Shown here: one piece after another, positions 1 through 7,809 of the stretch
How the letters are laid out: every line of letters starts with the position of its first letter
Position numbering within the stretch: the stretch's first letter is position 1
Made by a program: the position numbers and the translations under genes
Origin: JBBRHQ01 sp963840235
Lineage (GTDB): Bacteria; Actinomycetota; Thermoleophilia; Solirubrobacterales; 70-9
Length of the DNA: 64,000 bases
Reading direction: 5' to 3'
Assembly (NCBI GenBank): GCA_963840235.1
Contig: CAWIYC010000003.1
Coordinates: 372,001 to 436,000 of the forward strand
The notes under the pieces: generated by a model
Database searches by the model: none
Told to the model about the DNA's origin: nothing
Seen by the model: only the letters and a program-made list of their open reading frames with translations

Positions 1-1250
1 GGCTGATGCCGCGGCAATCGGCGCGGCTGGTTCTCGTCAACGACGTCAACTTCATGCTCTACACGCCCTTCCTGCCGGAGGCGGCCGCGGGAACGCTTGA
101 GCCGCGCCACGTGGTCACCCCGCTGCGGGAGATCCTCGATCGCACCTATCTGCGGCTGGGCGCGATCGATGCGCACGACCCGGCCCGCAAGACGGTGCGC
201 CTTCGCACCCACGAGGGGGAGACCGAGGAGCTGCCCTACGACCAGCTGCTGCTGGCGCTGGGCTCGGTCTCGAGGGTGCTGCCGGTTCCCGGGCTGACCG
301 AGCACGCCGTCGGCTTCAAGAGCCTCGCCGACGCGATCTGGCTGCGGAACCACGTCGTCGAGACGCTCGAGTCGGCCAACGCCACCGAGGACCCGGCCCG
401 CCAGGAGGAGCTGTTGACCTATGTCTTCGTCGGCGGCGGCTACGCCGGCCTCGAGGCGCTGGCCGAGCTCCAGGACTTCGCCGCCGACGCGATCGAGGCC
501 TACCCTCGGGCCAGGTTGCGGGGAATGCGCTGGGTGCTGGTCGAGGCCGCCGACCGGGTCCTGCCCGAGATCGACCTCTCGCTGGCCGAGTACGCCCTGC
601 GCGAGTTGCGGGGACGCGGCATCGACATCCGCCTGGGCACGACCCTGGAGCAGGTGGAAGCCGACAGCGCCCGGCTCTCCACCGGCGAGACCCTGCCCAC
701 GCGCACGGTCGTCTGGACCGCCGGGGTGGCGCCGCACCCGAGCCTGCGCAACCTCGCGGTTCCGCTCGACGACCGCGGCCGGGTTCCGGTCGACGACCAC
801 CTGCGGGTGGTGGGGATGGACTCGGTCTGGGCGGTCGGCGACTGTGCGGCTGCCCCAGAGCCGGGGGGAGGGTTCTGCCCGCCGACGGCCCAGCACGCCG
901 TTCGCGAAGGCCCCGTCGCCGCCCGCAACATCGCGGCGGCGCTTGGCGTCGGCCGGCCCGAGCCCTATCGCCACGAGACGAAGGCCTCGTTCGTCAACCT
1001 CGGACGCTACAAGGCGGTCGGCCGCATCGGCAACCGCACCTTCCGCGGCTTCCCGGCCTGGTGGCTGGCCCGCACATACCACATGAGCCAGATCCCGGGT
1101 ACGGCCCGCAAGGTACGCGCCGTCCTCGACTGGACCGCCGGCCTGCCCTTCCGCCGCGACATCTCCGAGGTCGGCTCGATCGGCCACCCCGAGCCGCTCG
1201 AGCGGGGGGCGTACGAGCACGGCGGCAGCCACCGCCCGGTCACCGACTGA
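1..1250 (+). CDS. ndh: Type II NADH dehydrogenase (FAD-dependent), 5' truncated by window edge
   Basis: Single-subunit NADH:quinone oxidoreductase that feeds electrons from NADH to menaquinone at the inner face of the membrane without pumping protons. The visible 414 residues hold the NADH-binding Rossmann loop (VGGGYAG, about residues 142-148 counted from the first Met) and the late FAD-contact motif WAVGDCAA (about 277-284). The N-terminal FAD-binding GxGxxG loop of this family is missing, so the gene must begin before base 1; the frame is open to the edge. The family assignment is solid; the exact electron acceptor is inferred. It converges on the cupredoxin gene, with a palindromic element between them. 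Confidence 0.85.
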   Translation, partial: LMPRQSARLVLVNDVNFMLYTPFLPEAAAGTLEPRHVVTPLREILDRTYLRLGAIDAHDPARKTVRLRTHEGETEELPYDQLLLALGSVSRVLPVPGLTEHAVGFKSLADAIWLRNHVVETLESANATEDPARQEELLTYVFVGGGYAGLEALAELQDFAADAIEAYPRARLRGMRWVLVEAADRVLPEIDLSLAEYALRELRGRGIDIRLGTTLEQVEADSARLSTGETLPTRTVVWTAGVAPHPSLRNLAVPLDDRGRVPVDDHLRVVGMDSVWAVGDCAAAPEPGGGFCPPTAQHAVREGPVAARNIAAALGVGRPEPYRHETKASFVNLGRYKAVGRIGNRTFRGFPAWWLARTYHMSQIPGTARKVRAVLDWTAGLPFRRDISEVGSIGHPEPLERGAYEHGGSHRPVTD

Positions 1251-1265
1251 CCCGGCCAACCCCGG

Positions 1266-1312
1266 CCTAACTTCACTTTTCGCGCCCATAGGGCACGGAA
1301 CGTTGAGTTCGG
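1266..1312. repeat. 47-bp palindromic intergenic element, copy A
   Basis: Imperfect dyad between two convergent stop codons. It aligns without gaps, in the same orientation, to 14343-14389 with 39 of 47 identical bases. The ends read CCTAACTT and GAGTTCGG, the centre CCCATAGGGCAC. The position suggests a bidirectional transcription end or a REP-like unit. There is no T-run. Confidence 0.7.
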
Positions 1313-1326
1313 TCGGGGGAGCGCCG

Positions 1327-1851
1327 TCAGGGGGCGTTGACCAGGAGGGTCGCGCCCATGCCCCGGGCCTCGTGCTCGGGAAGATCGCACCAGAGCCGGT
1401 AGGTGCCGGGGGGGAGGCTGAAGCGCTTCTGCACCCGTTGCAGGGAGTCGATGTCCTCGAAGTGCACGATCGGGGGGTCGGTGGAGCCCTCCGGGGCGAT
1501 GTTGAGGTTGTGGGGGTCCTCCCCCTGGTTGTTGAGCTCGAGGATGAGGTCCCCCGCGGCGACGCTCGGCCGGGACAGCAGGTAGCCGAACTCGTAGGCC
1601 TTGACACTGAGGCGCGCCGGCCCCGGCGGGAGGACCCGGTCACAGGTCCACCAGTGCCTGAGGCGGACGACCCTGCGGCGCTTGCCGTTGCGACGGACGT
1701 GGCGGACGGTCTTCTTCGTGTGCTTGTGCCAGACGCAGTCCGAGGCGCCGGCGGCTCCCGATCCGGCTCCCGCGGGGGCGGCCGGGACAACCAGCGCCAG
1801 CGACACCGCGGTCGCCGCGCCGAGCACGAGGATCCCCGGCCGCCGGCTCAT
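1327..1851 (-). CDS. Secreted cupredoxin-domain protein
   Basis: A 174-residue exported protein with a Sec-type signal peptide (residues 1-30, ending APAGAG), a basic stretch (about 42-66) and a C-terminal cupredoxin fold. Candidate type-1 copper ligands are visible: His114 (DPHNLNI), Cys155, His160 and Met165 in CDLPEHEARGM. A blue-copper electron carrier or copper-binding protein is likely. The ATG at 1851 is chosen because it overlaps the stop of the upstream DUF1501 gene (ATGA), giving translational coupling; a longer frame exists but would run 24 codons into that gene. It is the last gene of the DUF1800-DUF1501 operon. Confidence 0.8.
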   Translation of the reverse strand: MSRRPGILVLGAATAVSLALVVPAAPAGAGSGAAGASDCVWHKHTKKTVRHVRRNGKRRRVVRLRHWWTCDRVLPPGPARLSVKAYEFGYLLSRPSVAAGDLILELNNQGEDPHNLNIAPEGSTDPPIVHFEDIDSLQRVQKRFSLPPGTYRLWCDLPEHEARGMGATLLVNAP

Positions 1852-3215
1852 GGCTTGAGCAGCGCCGGTCGTGCGAAACCCGACGCCCCGGGGATGATCG
1901 GGCCGGCGTCCTTGCCCAGCCACTGCTCCAGCAGCGAGCAGTACATCGAGCGGAAGTCGCTCGTGTGCAGGAGGTTGTCGTCGTCGTCGAGGCTGGCCAG
2001 CCCCGGAAACTCGCCCACCATCTGTCCCTTGGCCTTGCTGCCGATGACGAAGGCGCAGCCGGCGGCGCCGTGATCGGTTCCGGCCGACCCGTTCTCTTCT
2101 GGGCGGCGGCCGAACTCGCTCCAGACCTCGACCAGGACCCGGTCGGCCAGGCCCCTGGCCTCGAGGTCCCGCTCGAAGGCGAGGATCGCATCGCAGGTGC
2201 GCCCGAGGTCGTCGCCGAAGCCCTCGGCCTGGTCGGAGTGGGTGTCGTAGCCGCCGACCGCGCTGATCGTGACGCAGTGCAGGGGGAGGCCGACCGCGAT
2301 CATCGCCGCCAGGCCAGAGAGGTTCTCGGCGAAGTAGCTGTCGGGGTAGGCGACCGGGCTGGTGAAGCTGTCGAACTGCGCCAGCTGCTCCCGCAGGGCC
2401 TCGGTCCGGGTGGCCGCCTGGCGCGCCTGCTTCATCGCCGCGGAATCGGAGGCGAAGGTGCCGAAGCGGGCGAAGCTTCCGAACATCTCGTCGCTGACCG
2501 GCTGGTCCACCCGTGCCCAGAGGTTGTAGTTGGTGACGCCGTCGACGGCCGCGACGGGCTTCGTCGCGGTCGCCAGGGTGGGGGAGAGCTCGCCGTCGAG
2601 CGAGAGCCCCTGGAGCGGGTTCTCGTCGTCGCCGTGGAGGTCGAGATAGCGCCCCATCCAGCCGGTGCGGAAGCCGACCTCGACCTCGCCGATCTCGTAG
2701 AAGTGGCGCGAGGTGAAGTGCGACTGGTTGGGGCTGTCGTAGCCGATCGCGGGAAACACCGAGACCTTGCCCTCCGAGTGCAGCGTCGCCAGCCCGGCGG
2801 CCGAGGGGTGCCAGCGCAGCCCCGGGTCCTCGCTGAAGGCGGTCCCGTCGCTCGCCGACAGAGCCAGCGTCGGGCGCAGGCCTGCATAGCGGCTGTCGCC
2901 GACCGGCGCCAGCAGGCTCATCGCGTCGACACCTCCGTCCATGAAGACGGAGACGAGGATGCGGTCGTTCTGGGCCGCCTGCGCGATCCCCTCCTCGAAG
3001 GCGCCGATCGGGAGCTTGCTCGCCCCGTAGACGGCGAGCGCCATCCCGGCGCTGCGGGAGAGGAAGCTCCGCCTGGTCAGTCCGGTGCCGGCGGGAAGCG
3101 GCACGCCTGCCTCCACCGCCGGCAGCCCGCGTCCCGCCTCGGCGGCGGCCGACCGGATCAGCTGCGAGCGGGTGAAGTCCCGGCAGCAGTTGTGGCTGCT
3201 CTGCGAGGTGCTCAT
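1848..3215 (-). CDS. DUF1501 family protein with Tat signal
   Basis: A 455-residue member of the DUF1501 family (sulfatase/alkaline-phosphatase-like fold), known almost always next to DUF1800 genes; the biochemical role of the pair is unknown. The N-terminus carries a twin-arginine motif (LTRRSFLSR, about 46-54) followed by a hydrophobic segment, so export of a folded, possibly metal-loaded protein is expected. Conserved features include FMDGGVDAMSLL near residue 90 and the late STDHGAAG-like segment (GTDHGAAG). It overlaps DUF1800 upstream by 4 bp and the cupredoxin downstream by 4 bp, which indicates one transcript. Confidence 0.85.
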   Translation of the reverse strand: MSTSQSSHNCCRDFTRSQLIRSAAAEAGRGLPAVEAGVPLPAGTGLTRRSFLSRSAGMALAVYGASKLPIGAFEEGIAQAAQNDRILVSVFMDGGVDAMSLLAPVGDSRYAGLRPTLALSASDGTAFSEDPGLRWHPSAAGLATLHSEGKVSVFPAIGYDSPNQSHFTSRHFYEIGEVEVGFRTGWMGRYLDLHGDDENPLQGLSLDGELSPTLATATKPVAAVDGVTNYNLWARVDQPVSDEMFGSFARFGTFASDSAAMKQARQAATRTEALREQLAQFDSFTSPVAYPDSYFAENLSGLAAMIAVGLPLHCVTISAVGGYDTHSDQAEGFGDDLGRTCDAILAFERDLEARGLADRVLVEVWSEFGRRPEENGSAGTDHGAAGCAFVIGSKAKGQMVGEFPGLASLDDDDNLLHTSDFRSMYCSLLEQWLGKDAGPIIPGASGFARPALLKP

Positions 3216-4807
3216 TGCAGTTGCATGTCCGGGGAGACGGCGATCAGTTGGCGCAGCGCGTTCTGGCGCATGGCCAGATAGGGCTGCTGCTGCCAGGGAG
3301 CGGCGACCCGACGCTCCACCCGGGTGGCGAGGCCCACCAGCTCGTTCTGCTGCTCAGCGCGCAGGGCCGGCCAGCTCCAGGCGCCCAGGGCGCTGTTGAG
3401 CGCCTCGTCCACGGTCTCCTCCTCGGGATAGCTGTCGTTCCAGGGGTCGAAGTTGTTGCCCTCGAGGGCGTAGGCAACGGCGGTCCAGCGCGCCTTCATC
3501 GTCGAGGTGTCAAGCCAGCGCCCGTCGTCCCAGCCGGAGACGTTCGGCGGCAAGAACAGCTGCTGGCCCATCTGACGGCAGAGCCAGACCCAGCTTTCGG
3601 TGTCGACGCCGCGGCCGAGCGACCGCAGCAGGCCGGCGAGGTAGACGATCGGCGGCTTCACCATCGGTTCGCCGCGGTAGAAGTCGGGGTGCATCAGGAT
3701 CGCCTCGAGCACCGGGCGGATCGCGTAGTCGTTCTTCTTGTAGATGCCGATCAGGGCCTTCAGCGTGTCCGCCGACGGCGGGGTCGGGACGAAATAGCTC
3801 CAGAGCTTGGCGACGAAGAAGGAGGCATGGCGGCTGTTCTCGACGCAGAGGCGGCAGGAGTCCTCCCAGTCCCAGTTGCCGCTGCGCCCGAAGATGGTCT
3901 TGCGGCCGGTGTCGTGACGGTCCGCCTCGAAGCGGAAGTTGGTCATGCCCAACTCGTCGTCCCAGTCGGCGGTCCAGCCGGTCAGCGCCCGGGCCTGCTC
4001 GCGCACATCGTCCTCGGTGTAGGCGCCGCGGTCGGCGCCGAGGGTGAACAACTCCATCATCTCGCGCCCGTAGTTCTCGTTCGGGGCGTACCTGTCGTTC
4101 TCGATCCCGTTGAGCCACTGCAGCATCGCCGGGTCGATCGTCACCCGCTTCAGCAGGTCGAGGAAGGAGCCGAAGCACTTGCGCCGGAACAGGTTTGACT
4201 GGTCGATCATCTGCTGCTGGCGTGAGACGCCGTCGTTGGAGGTCGCGAACCAGTCGTGGAGTACCAGCGTCATTCGCTCGACCAGGGGCTGGTTGGTGCG
4301 GATCATCCGGTCGAGCCACCAGAGGTGATCGTGACCCCAGGCATCGGCCGGGGCGATCGGGATGCCGTCGCCGTCGACCGGGGCCGGCCCGTTGAGCACG
4401 GCCGGCCCGGAGGGCCGTGTGAGCGAGTGGACCGCGGCCTTCATCCCCTTTTTCGCCAGGGCCTCGGCCTGGCCCGGCCTGGGGCCGAACCCGGCGCGGT
4501 TCAGCAGGCGGGTGGCCTGGAGGCGCCCGAAGGGCCCGGTGTAGGTCTTGAATGCGGCCGGCCGCGCCGGGGCCGCCGGCTTCTGCGGTCGGGGAACGGG
4601 TCGCGGACCGGGTCCCCGGGGATGGTCGGAGGCCGGCTTCTTGGGGTGGCGGACCCAGTGGGCCGTCCTGGTGACGGTGCCGTCGCCGTGGTCGATCCAC
4701 TTGAAGTGCTTGTCGCGCCAGACCTTCTTCTTCTTCTTCTTGTGTTTGGGGTGCTTCGGATGGGTGCGGCCGGCGCGCAGGGCCGTGGATGTCTGTGTGA
4801 TCGCCAT
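3212..4807 (-). CDS. DUF1800 family protein
   Basis: A 531-residue DUF1800 protein, first gene of a three-gene operon with DUF1501 and a cupredoxin. Family landmarks include the RAGFGPRPG segment (about residue 105), the LHDWFATSNDGV segment and NENYGREMMELFTLG in the middle, and PPNVSGWDDGRWLDTSTM near the C-terminus. The N-terminus is unusual: a lysine run (KHKKKKKK, about 21-29) in place of a recognisable signal peptide. DUF1800/DUF1501 pairs are widespread in environmental bacteria, and their function is unknown. Start ATG at 4807. Confidence 0.85.
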   Translation of the reverse strand: MAITQTSTALRAGRTHPKHPKHKKKKKKVWRDKHFKWIDHGDGTVTRTAHWVRHPKKPASDHPRGPGPRPVPRPQKPAAPARPAAFKTYTGPFGRLQATRLLNRAGFGPRPGQAEALAKKGMKAAVHSLTRPSGPAVLNGPAPVDGDGIPIAPADAWGHDHLWWLDRMIRTNQPLVERMTLVLHDWFATSNDGVSRQQQMIDQSNLFRRKCFGSFLDLLKRVTIDPAMLQWLNGIENDRYAPNENYGREMMELFTLGADRGAYTEDDVREQARALTGWTADWDDELGMTNFRFEADRHDTGRKTIFGRSGNWDWEDSCRLCVENSRHASFFVAKLWSYFVPTPPSADTLKALIGIYKKNDYAIRPVLEAILMHPDFYRGEPMVKPPIVYLAGLLRSLGRGVDTESWVWLCRQMGQQLFLPPNVSGWDDGRWLDTSTMKARWTAVAYALEGNNFDPWNDSYPEEETVDEALNSALGAWSWPALRAEQQNELVGLATRVERRVAAPWQQQPYLAMRQNALRQLIAVSPDMQLQ

Positions 4808-4947
4808 GGCGGCAGGGAGAAGGCTCCAGCGGAAGCCGTTGCCAGGTTTGTCGGTGCCCTGCGGGCAATCCTTTAGATCGGCCAGAAAGCGGCTGGACAG
4901 GCGTCGCGCGGCTCCCGAACCCCCTCCGGGCCGGCCGCAGCGGCAGA

Positions 4948-5235
4948 ATGCGGGCCGTGGGCTACGAGTACGTCGTCATCGCCGTCTCCTGCGGCCTCGC
5001 CACCGGAATCATCGGCCGAGGCAAGGGCTCGTCGTTCTTCCTCTGGCTCATCGTCGGCACGATCCTGCCCCTGCTCGGCCTCGTCGCCGTGATCCTCTTC
5101 CGTTCAGAGAAGGCCGAGCCCGATCGCCGCTGCCCCACCTGCGGCAAGGTCCTGAAGCTCTACGTCCAGGTCTGCCCCCGTTGCGGCACCGATCTCTATC
5201 TCCCGGCCCCCGAGCAGGTGCGCCGCCCCGGATAG
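4948..5235 (+). CDS. Small membrane protein with C-terminal zinc ribbon
   Basis: A 95-residue protein with two predicted membrane segments (about 7-22 and 31-51) followed by a cytoplasmic zinc ribbon formed by CPTC (62-65) and CPRC (76-79). The arrangement resembles small actinobacterial zinc-ribbon membrane proteins whose role is unknown. It stands alone: divergent from DUF1800 and convergent with the GT2 gene, followed at once by a hairpin (5236-5254). Confidence 0.7.
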   Translation: MRAVGYEYVVIAVSCGLATGIIGRGKGSSFFLWLIVGTILPLLGLVAVILFRSEKAEPDRRCPTCGKVLKLYVQVCPRCGTDLYLPAPEQVRRPG

Positions 5236-5254
5236 CTCTGAACCCCGATCAGAG
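5236..5254. terminator. Hairpin between convergent genes
   Basis: Perfect 6-bp stem CTCTGA/TCAGAG with a 7-nt loop directly after the stop of the zinc-ribbon gene and 20 bp before the stop of the opposing GT2 gene. It is followed by GTTTCG. It could end transcription from the left. Confidence 0.45.
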
Positions 5255-5274
5255 GTTTCGAGGCTGAGTTGCCG

Positions 5275-6339
5275 CTAGCGCAGCCAGGTGCGGACTATCG
5301 CGTTGGCGAAGCCCATGCCGTAGCGGACCACGGCGGGCTTCTTCGAGTGGCCGCTGAGGCGCTTGACGACCGTCACCGGGACCTCGGTCGCGGGGATGCC
5401 GCGCTTGATCGCCTCGATCATGAACTCGGAGGTGTGGAACTGCTCCTGGCGCAGGACCAATTGGGGCAGGACGCTGGCGCGGACGGCGCGGTAGCCGTTG
5501 GAGCAGTCGGTGACGTGGGTGCGGGTGATCAGTGAGACGACCCGGTTGAAGAAGACGATTCCCATCTCGCGGGTGACCGGACCCTCGTCGGCGTAACCGA
5601 GGACGCGGGAGCCGTGGGCCAGGTCGAACTCGCCGCTGAGCACAGGCTCGACCAGGCGTGGCATCTCCGAGGGCAGATGCTGGCCGTCGGCGTCGATCGT
5701 GACGACGATATCGGCGCCCGAATCGACCATCAGCCGGTATCCGGTCCGCAGGGCGGCGCCGCCGCCGCGGTTGATCACGTGGCGGGCGACCGCGGCCCCG
5801 TGCTCGGCGGCGACTTCGCCGGTGCGGTCGCGCGATCCGTCGTCGACGACGAGCACCGCGGTGCCGACGCCGCAGACCTCCTCCGGGATGCGGTCGAGGA
5901 CGTAGGCGATGTTCTCGGCCTCGTTGTAGGCCGGGACCAGGACCCCGACCCGACCGCGGAAGCGCTCCGGCAGCTCGGCCTGGCGGAACTCCTCCCAGGC
6001 GATCCCCTCGAGCACCGCGGACATCTCGCGCGAGTTCCGGGCCGAGATCGAGAGCGCCCGCAGGATCAAGAGGAAGAGGACGAAGATCGCGAACACCGCG
6101 AGGCCCAGGATGCGGCCGCCGTTGCCGCGCTGGAAGGAGAACGCCTCCAGTAGCCGGTCGGTCAACTCGGTCCCGGAGACGATCGCCAGGCCTGCCCCGG
6201 CAGCCAGCAGGATCAGCACGTCGACATTCCGAAGCGAGCGCCGGCGGGCGATCGCGAAGGCGATGATCCCTGCGGCCACGATCAGGCCGGCCGCGCGCAG
6301 GGCGGTGAGCTCGGGGGGGAGGAGGTTGGCGAGGATCAT
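5275..6339 (-). CDS. Family 2 glycosyltransferase with N-terminal DUF2304 domain
   Basis: A 354-residue fusion. Residues 1-100 form a membrane DUF2304 region (hydrophobic segments near 14-30, 40-56 and 78-96); residues 130-354 are a GT-A family 2 glycosyltransferase of the dolichol-phosphate-mannose-synthase/GtrB kind. Nucleotide-sugar binding motifs are VLVVDDGSRDRT (about 162-173) and the metal-binding DADGQH (216-221). It probably loads a sugar on undecaprenyl phosphate at the inner membrane face. The neighbouring GT39-like proteins would use such lipid-linked sugars outside, and a sugar-nucleotide enzyme follows, so a surface-glycan role is inferred. Confidence 0.8.
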   Translation of the reverse strand: MILANLLPPELTALRAAGLIVAAGIIAFAIARRRSLRNVDVLILLAAGAGLAIVSGTELTDRLLEAFSFQRGNGGRILGLAVFAIFVLFLLILRALSISARNSREMSAVLEGIAWEEFRQAELPERFRGRVGVLVPAYNEAENIAYVLDRIPEEVCGVGTAVLVVDDGSRDRTGEVAAEHGAAVARHVINRGGGAALRTGYRLMVDSGADIVVTIDADGQHLPSEMPRLVEPVLSGEFDLAHGSRVLGYADEGPVTREMGIVFFNRVVSLITRTHVTDCSNGYRAVRASVLPQLVLRQEQFHTSEFMIEAIKRGIPATEVPVTVVKRLSGHSKKPAVVRYGMGFANAIVRTWLR

Positions 6340-6427
6340 CGGGGTCCTTCGTGCCCCCGTTGGCGCGGCGGGCGCTCCCGGGTCGAATGCAGGATAGGTC
6401 GGCGCGGAGCCGGAACCGGCGCCCCGC

Positions 6428-7798
6428 CTATGTTTGGGCGCCGCTGTGCGCGGCGGCGCCGTCGTCCCGGCCGCCCGCCCTCGAGCGGATCCAGTCCGCT
6501 CCCTCGCTCGCCGCCGTCGCCGCCAGCGGTATCACCAGCGTCATCAGGATCTCGTTGCGGCGGTTGGCGGCGAGGCTGACGGCGCCGATCGCGGTGATCG
6601 TGGCGATCGGGATGGCGAAGACGATCGCCTCCCAGCGCCGCCGCCATGCGAGCAGCGCAAGCCCGACAAGCGCCAGCGCCAGCAGCAGGCGCTGGGCGAT
6701 CCGTCCCGGGATCGTGTCCATCGCCGGCCCGACGCCGGTGCCCCACATGCGTGCGACCTTGCGCCCAAGCATCGCCGCGTAGTCCAGCGGGTGCTCGGAG
6801 ATGTCGTCGCGCAGGTTCTGCTTGCCGATCCTGCCCAGGGCGCTGTCCCGGGGCAGATCGGGGTAGCGGGCGGCGACGCGGTTGAACAGCGGAACCGGGT
6901 CCACCCGGTCCAGCGCCGGGGAGCCAGGCTCGAGGTCGCGGCCGAGGTAGCGCTTGACGAGGATCGCCTTGACCCGCTGGTAGTCGCCGTCGGCGGGCAG
7001 GAAGCTGCCGACGTAGAGCGCCTTTCCGCCGCCGGTCGAGAGAGGCACGAAGCGGTCGAGGACGACGTAGTTGCGAACCGTCCACGGCAGCACGGGAACG
7101 AGGAAGGCGAGCAGCAGCAGGGCGGTGACGAGGGCGCCGCTGCCCCAACCCCCCCGGCGCCACTCGCGGATCAGCGCCAGCAGAGCGAAGGCGACGCCGA
7201 CGGCGAGGTACTCGGGCCGGATCAGCGCAGTAAGGCCGAAGAGGAAGCCCGGCAGCAGCCAGGCGGCCGGACTGCGGCGCTCGTCCGCCCAGAGGAAGGC
7301 AAGCACCGCCGCCGGCAGGGTTAGGAAGGCCGGCGGCTCGCTGAGGATCGCGCCGGTGCTGTGGATGAAGGGCGGGTAGACGGCGACCGCCCCGGCAGCG
7401 AGCAGCCCGGTGGCCCTCGACCCCAACCGCAGCCCGAGGGCGAAGACGACGACGATCCCGAGGCAGCCGAGGATCGTGTTGAGGATCCGCACCGTGCCCT
7501 CGCGCACTCCCCCGGTGGCGTAGAAGGCGGAGGCGTAAAGCAGCGGCGCTCCCGGTGACCAGTCGCTGGTGTTCTCGAAAGCGGGGCTGCCGTAGGTGCC
7601 GTCCTCGTACAGCGAGCGGGAGAGGTCGAGATAGGCGGCGGCGTCGTCGCCCGGGCGCTCGATCGGGTGGACGACGCGGTCGGCGCGCAGGGCGAAGCCG
7701 ACGACGAGGATCAGCGCCAGGATCGCGACCGTGCGCCGTCCGTAGCGCTCGGGAATGCCGCGGATCCACCCGCTTGTCGAGTCGAGGGCGGCGGCCAT
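6428..7798 (-). CDS. GT39/ArnT-like membrane glycosyltransferase (paralogue 1)
   Basis: A 456-residue polytopic protein of the PMT/ArnT clan that transfers sugars from a polyprenyl-phosphate donor on the outer face. The acidic pair of the first external loop is visible (PGDDAAAYLDLS, near residue 50), followed by many hydrophobic helices and the segment WTVRNYVVLDRFVPLSTGGG shared with the next gene. ATG at 7798 is preferred; the frame extends upstream but would run into the neighbouring gene, whose stop lies at 7810, leaving an 11-bp gap. It is co-directional with paralogue 2. The acceptor is unknown. Confidence 0.75.
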   Translation of the reverse strand: MAAALDSTSGWIRGIPERYGRRTVAILALILVVGFALRADRVVHPIERPGDDAAAYLDLSRSLYEDGTYGSPAFENTSDWSPGAPLLYASAFYATGGVREGTVRILNTILGCLGIVVVFALGLRLGSRATGLLAAGAVAVYPPFIHSTGAILSEPPAFLTLPAAVLAFLWADERRSPAAWLLPGFLFGLTALIRPEYLAVGVAFALLALIREWRRGGWGSGALVTALLLLAFLVPVLPWTVRNYVVLDRFVPLSTGGGKALYVGSFLPADGDYQRVKAILVKRYLGRDLEPGSPALDRVDPVPLFNRVAARYPDLPRDSALGRIGKQNLRDDISEHPLDYAAMLGRKVARMWGTGVGPAMDTIPGRIAQRLLLALALVGLALLAWRRRWEAIVFAIPIATITAIGAVSLAANRRNEILMTLVIPLAATAASEGADWIRSRAGGRDDGAAAHSGAQT

Positions 7799-7809
7799 GA
7801 GCGGCCAGG

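Noticed and set aside
1965..3281. 438-codon plus-strand frame opposite DUF1501
   Set aside because: Low-complexity Gly/Asp/Arg/Val composition typical of the antisense of a high-GC gene; the minus-strand gene has family motifs and a Tat signal.
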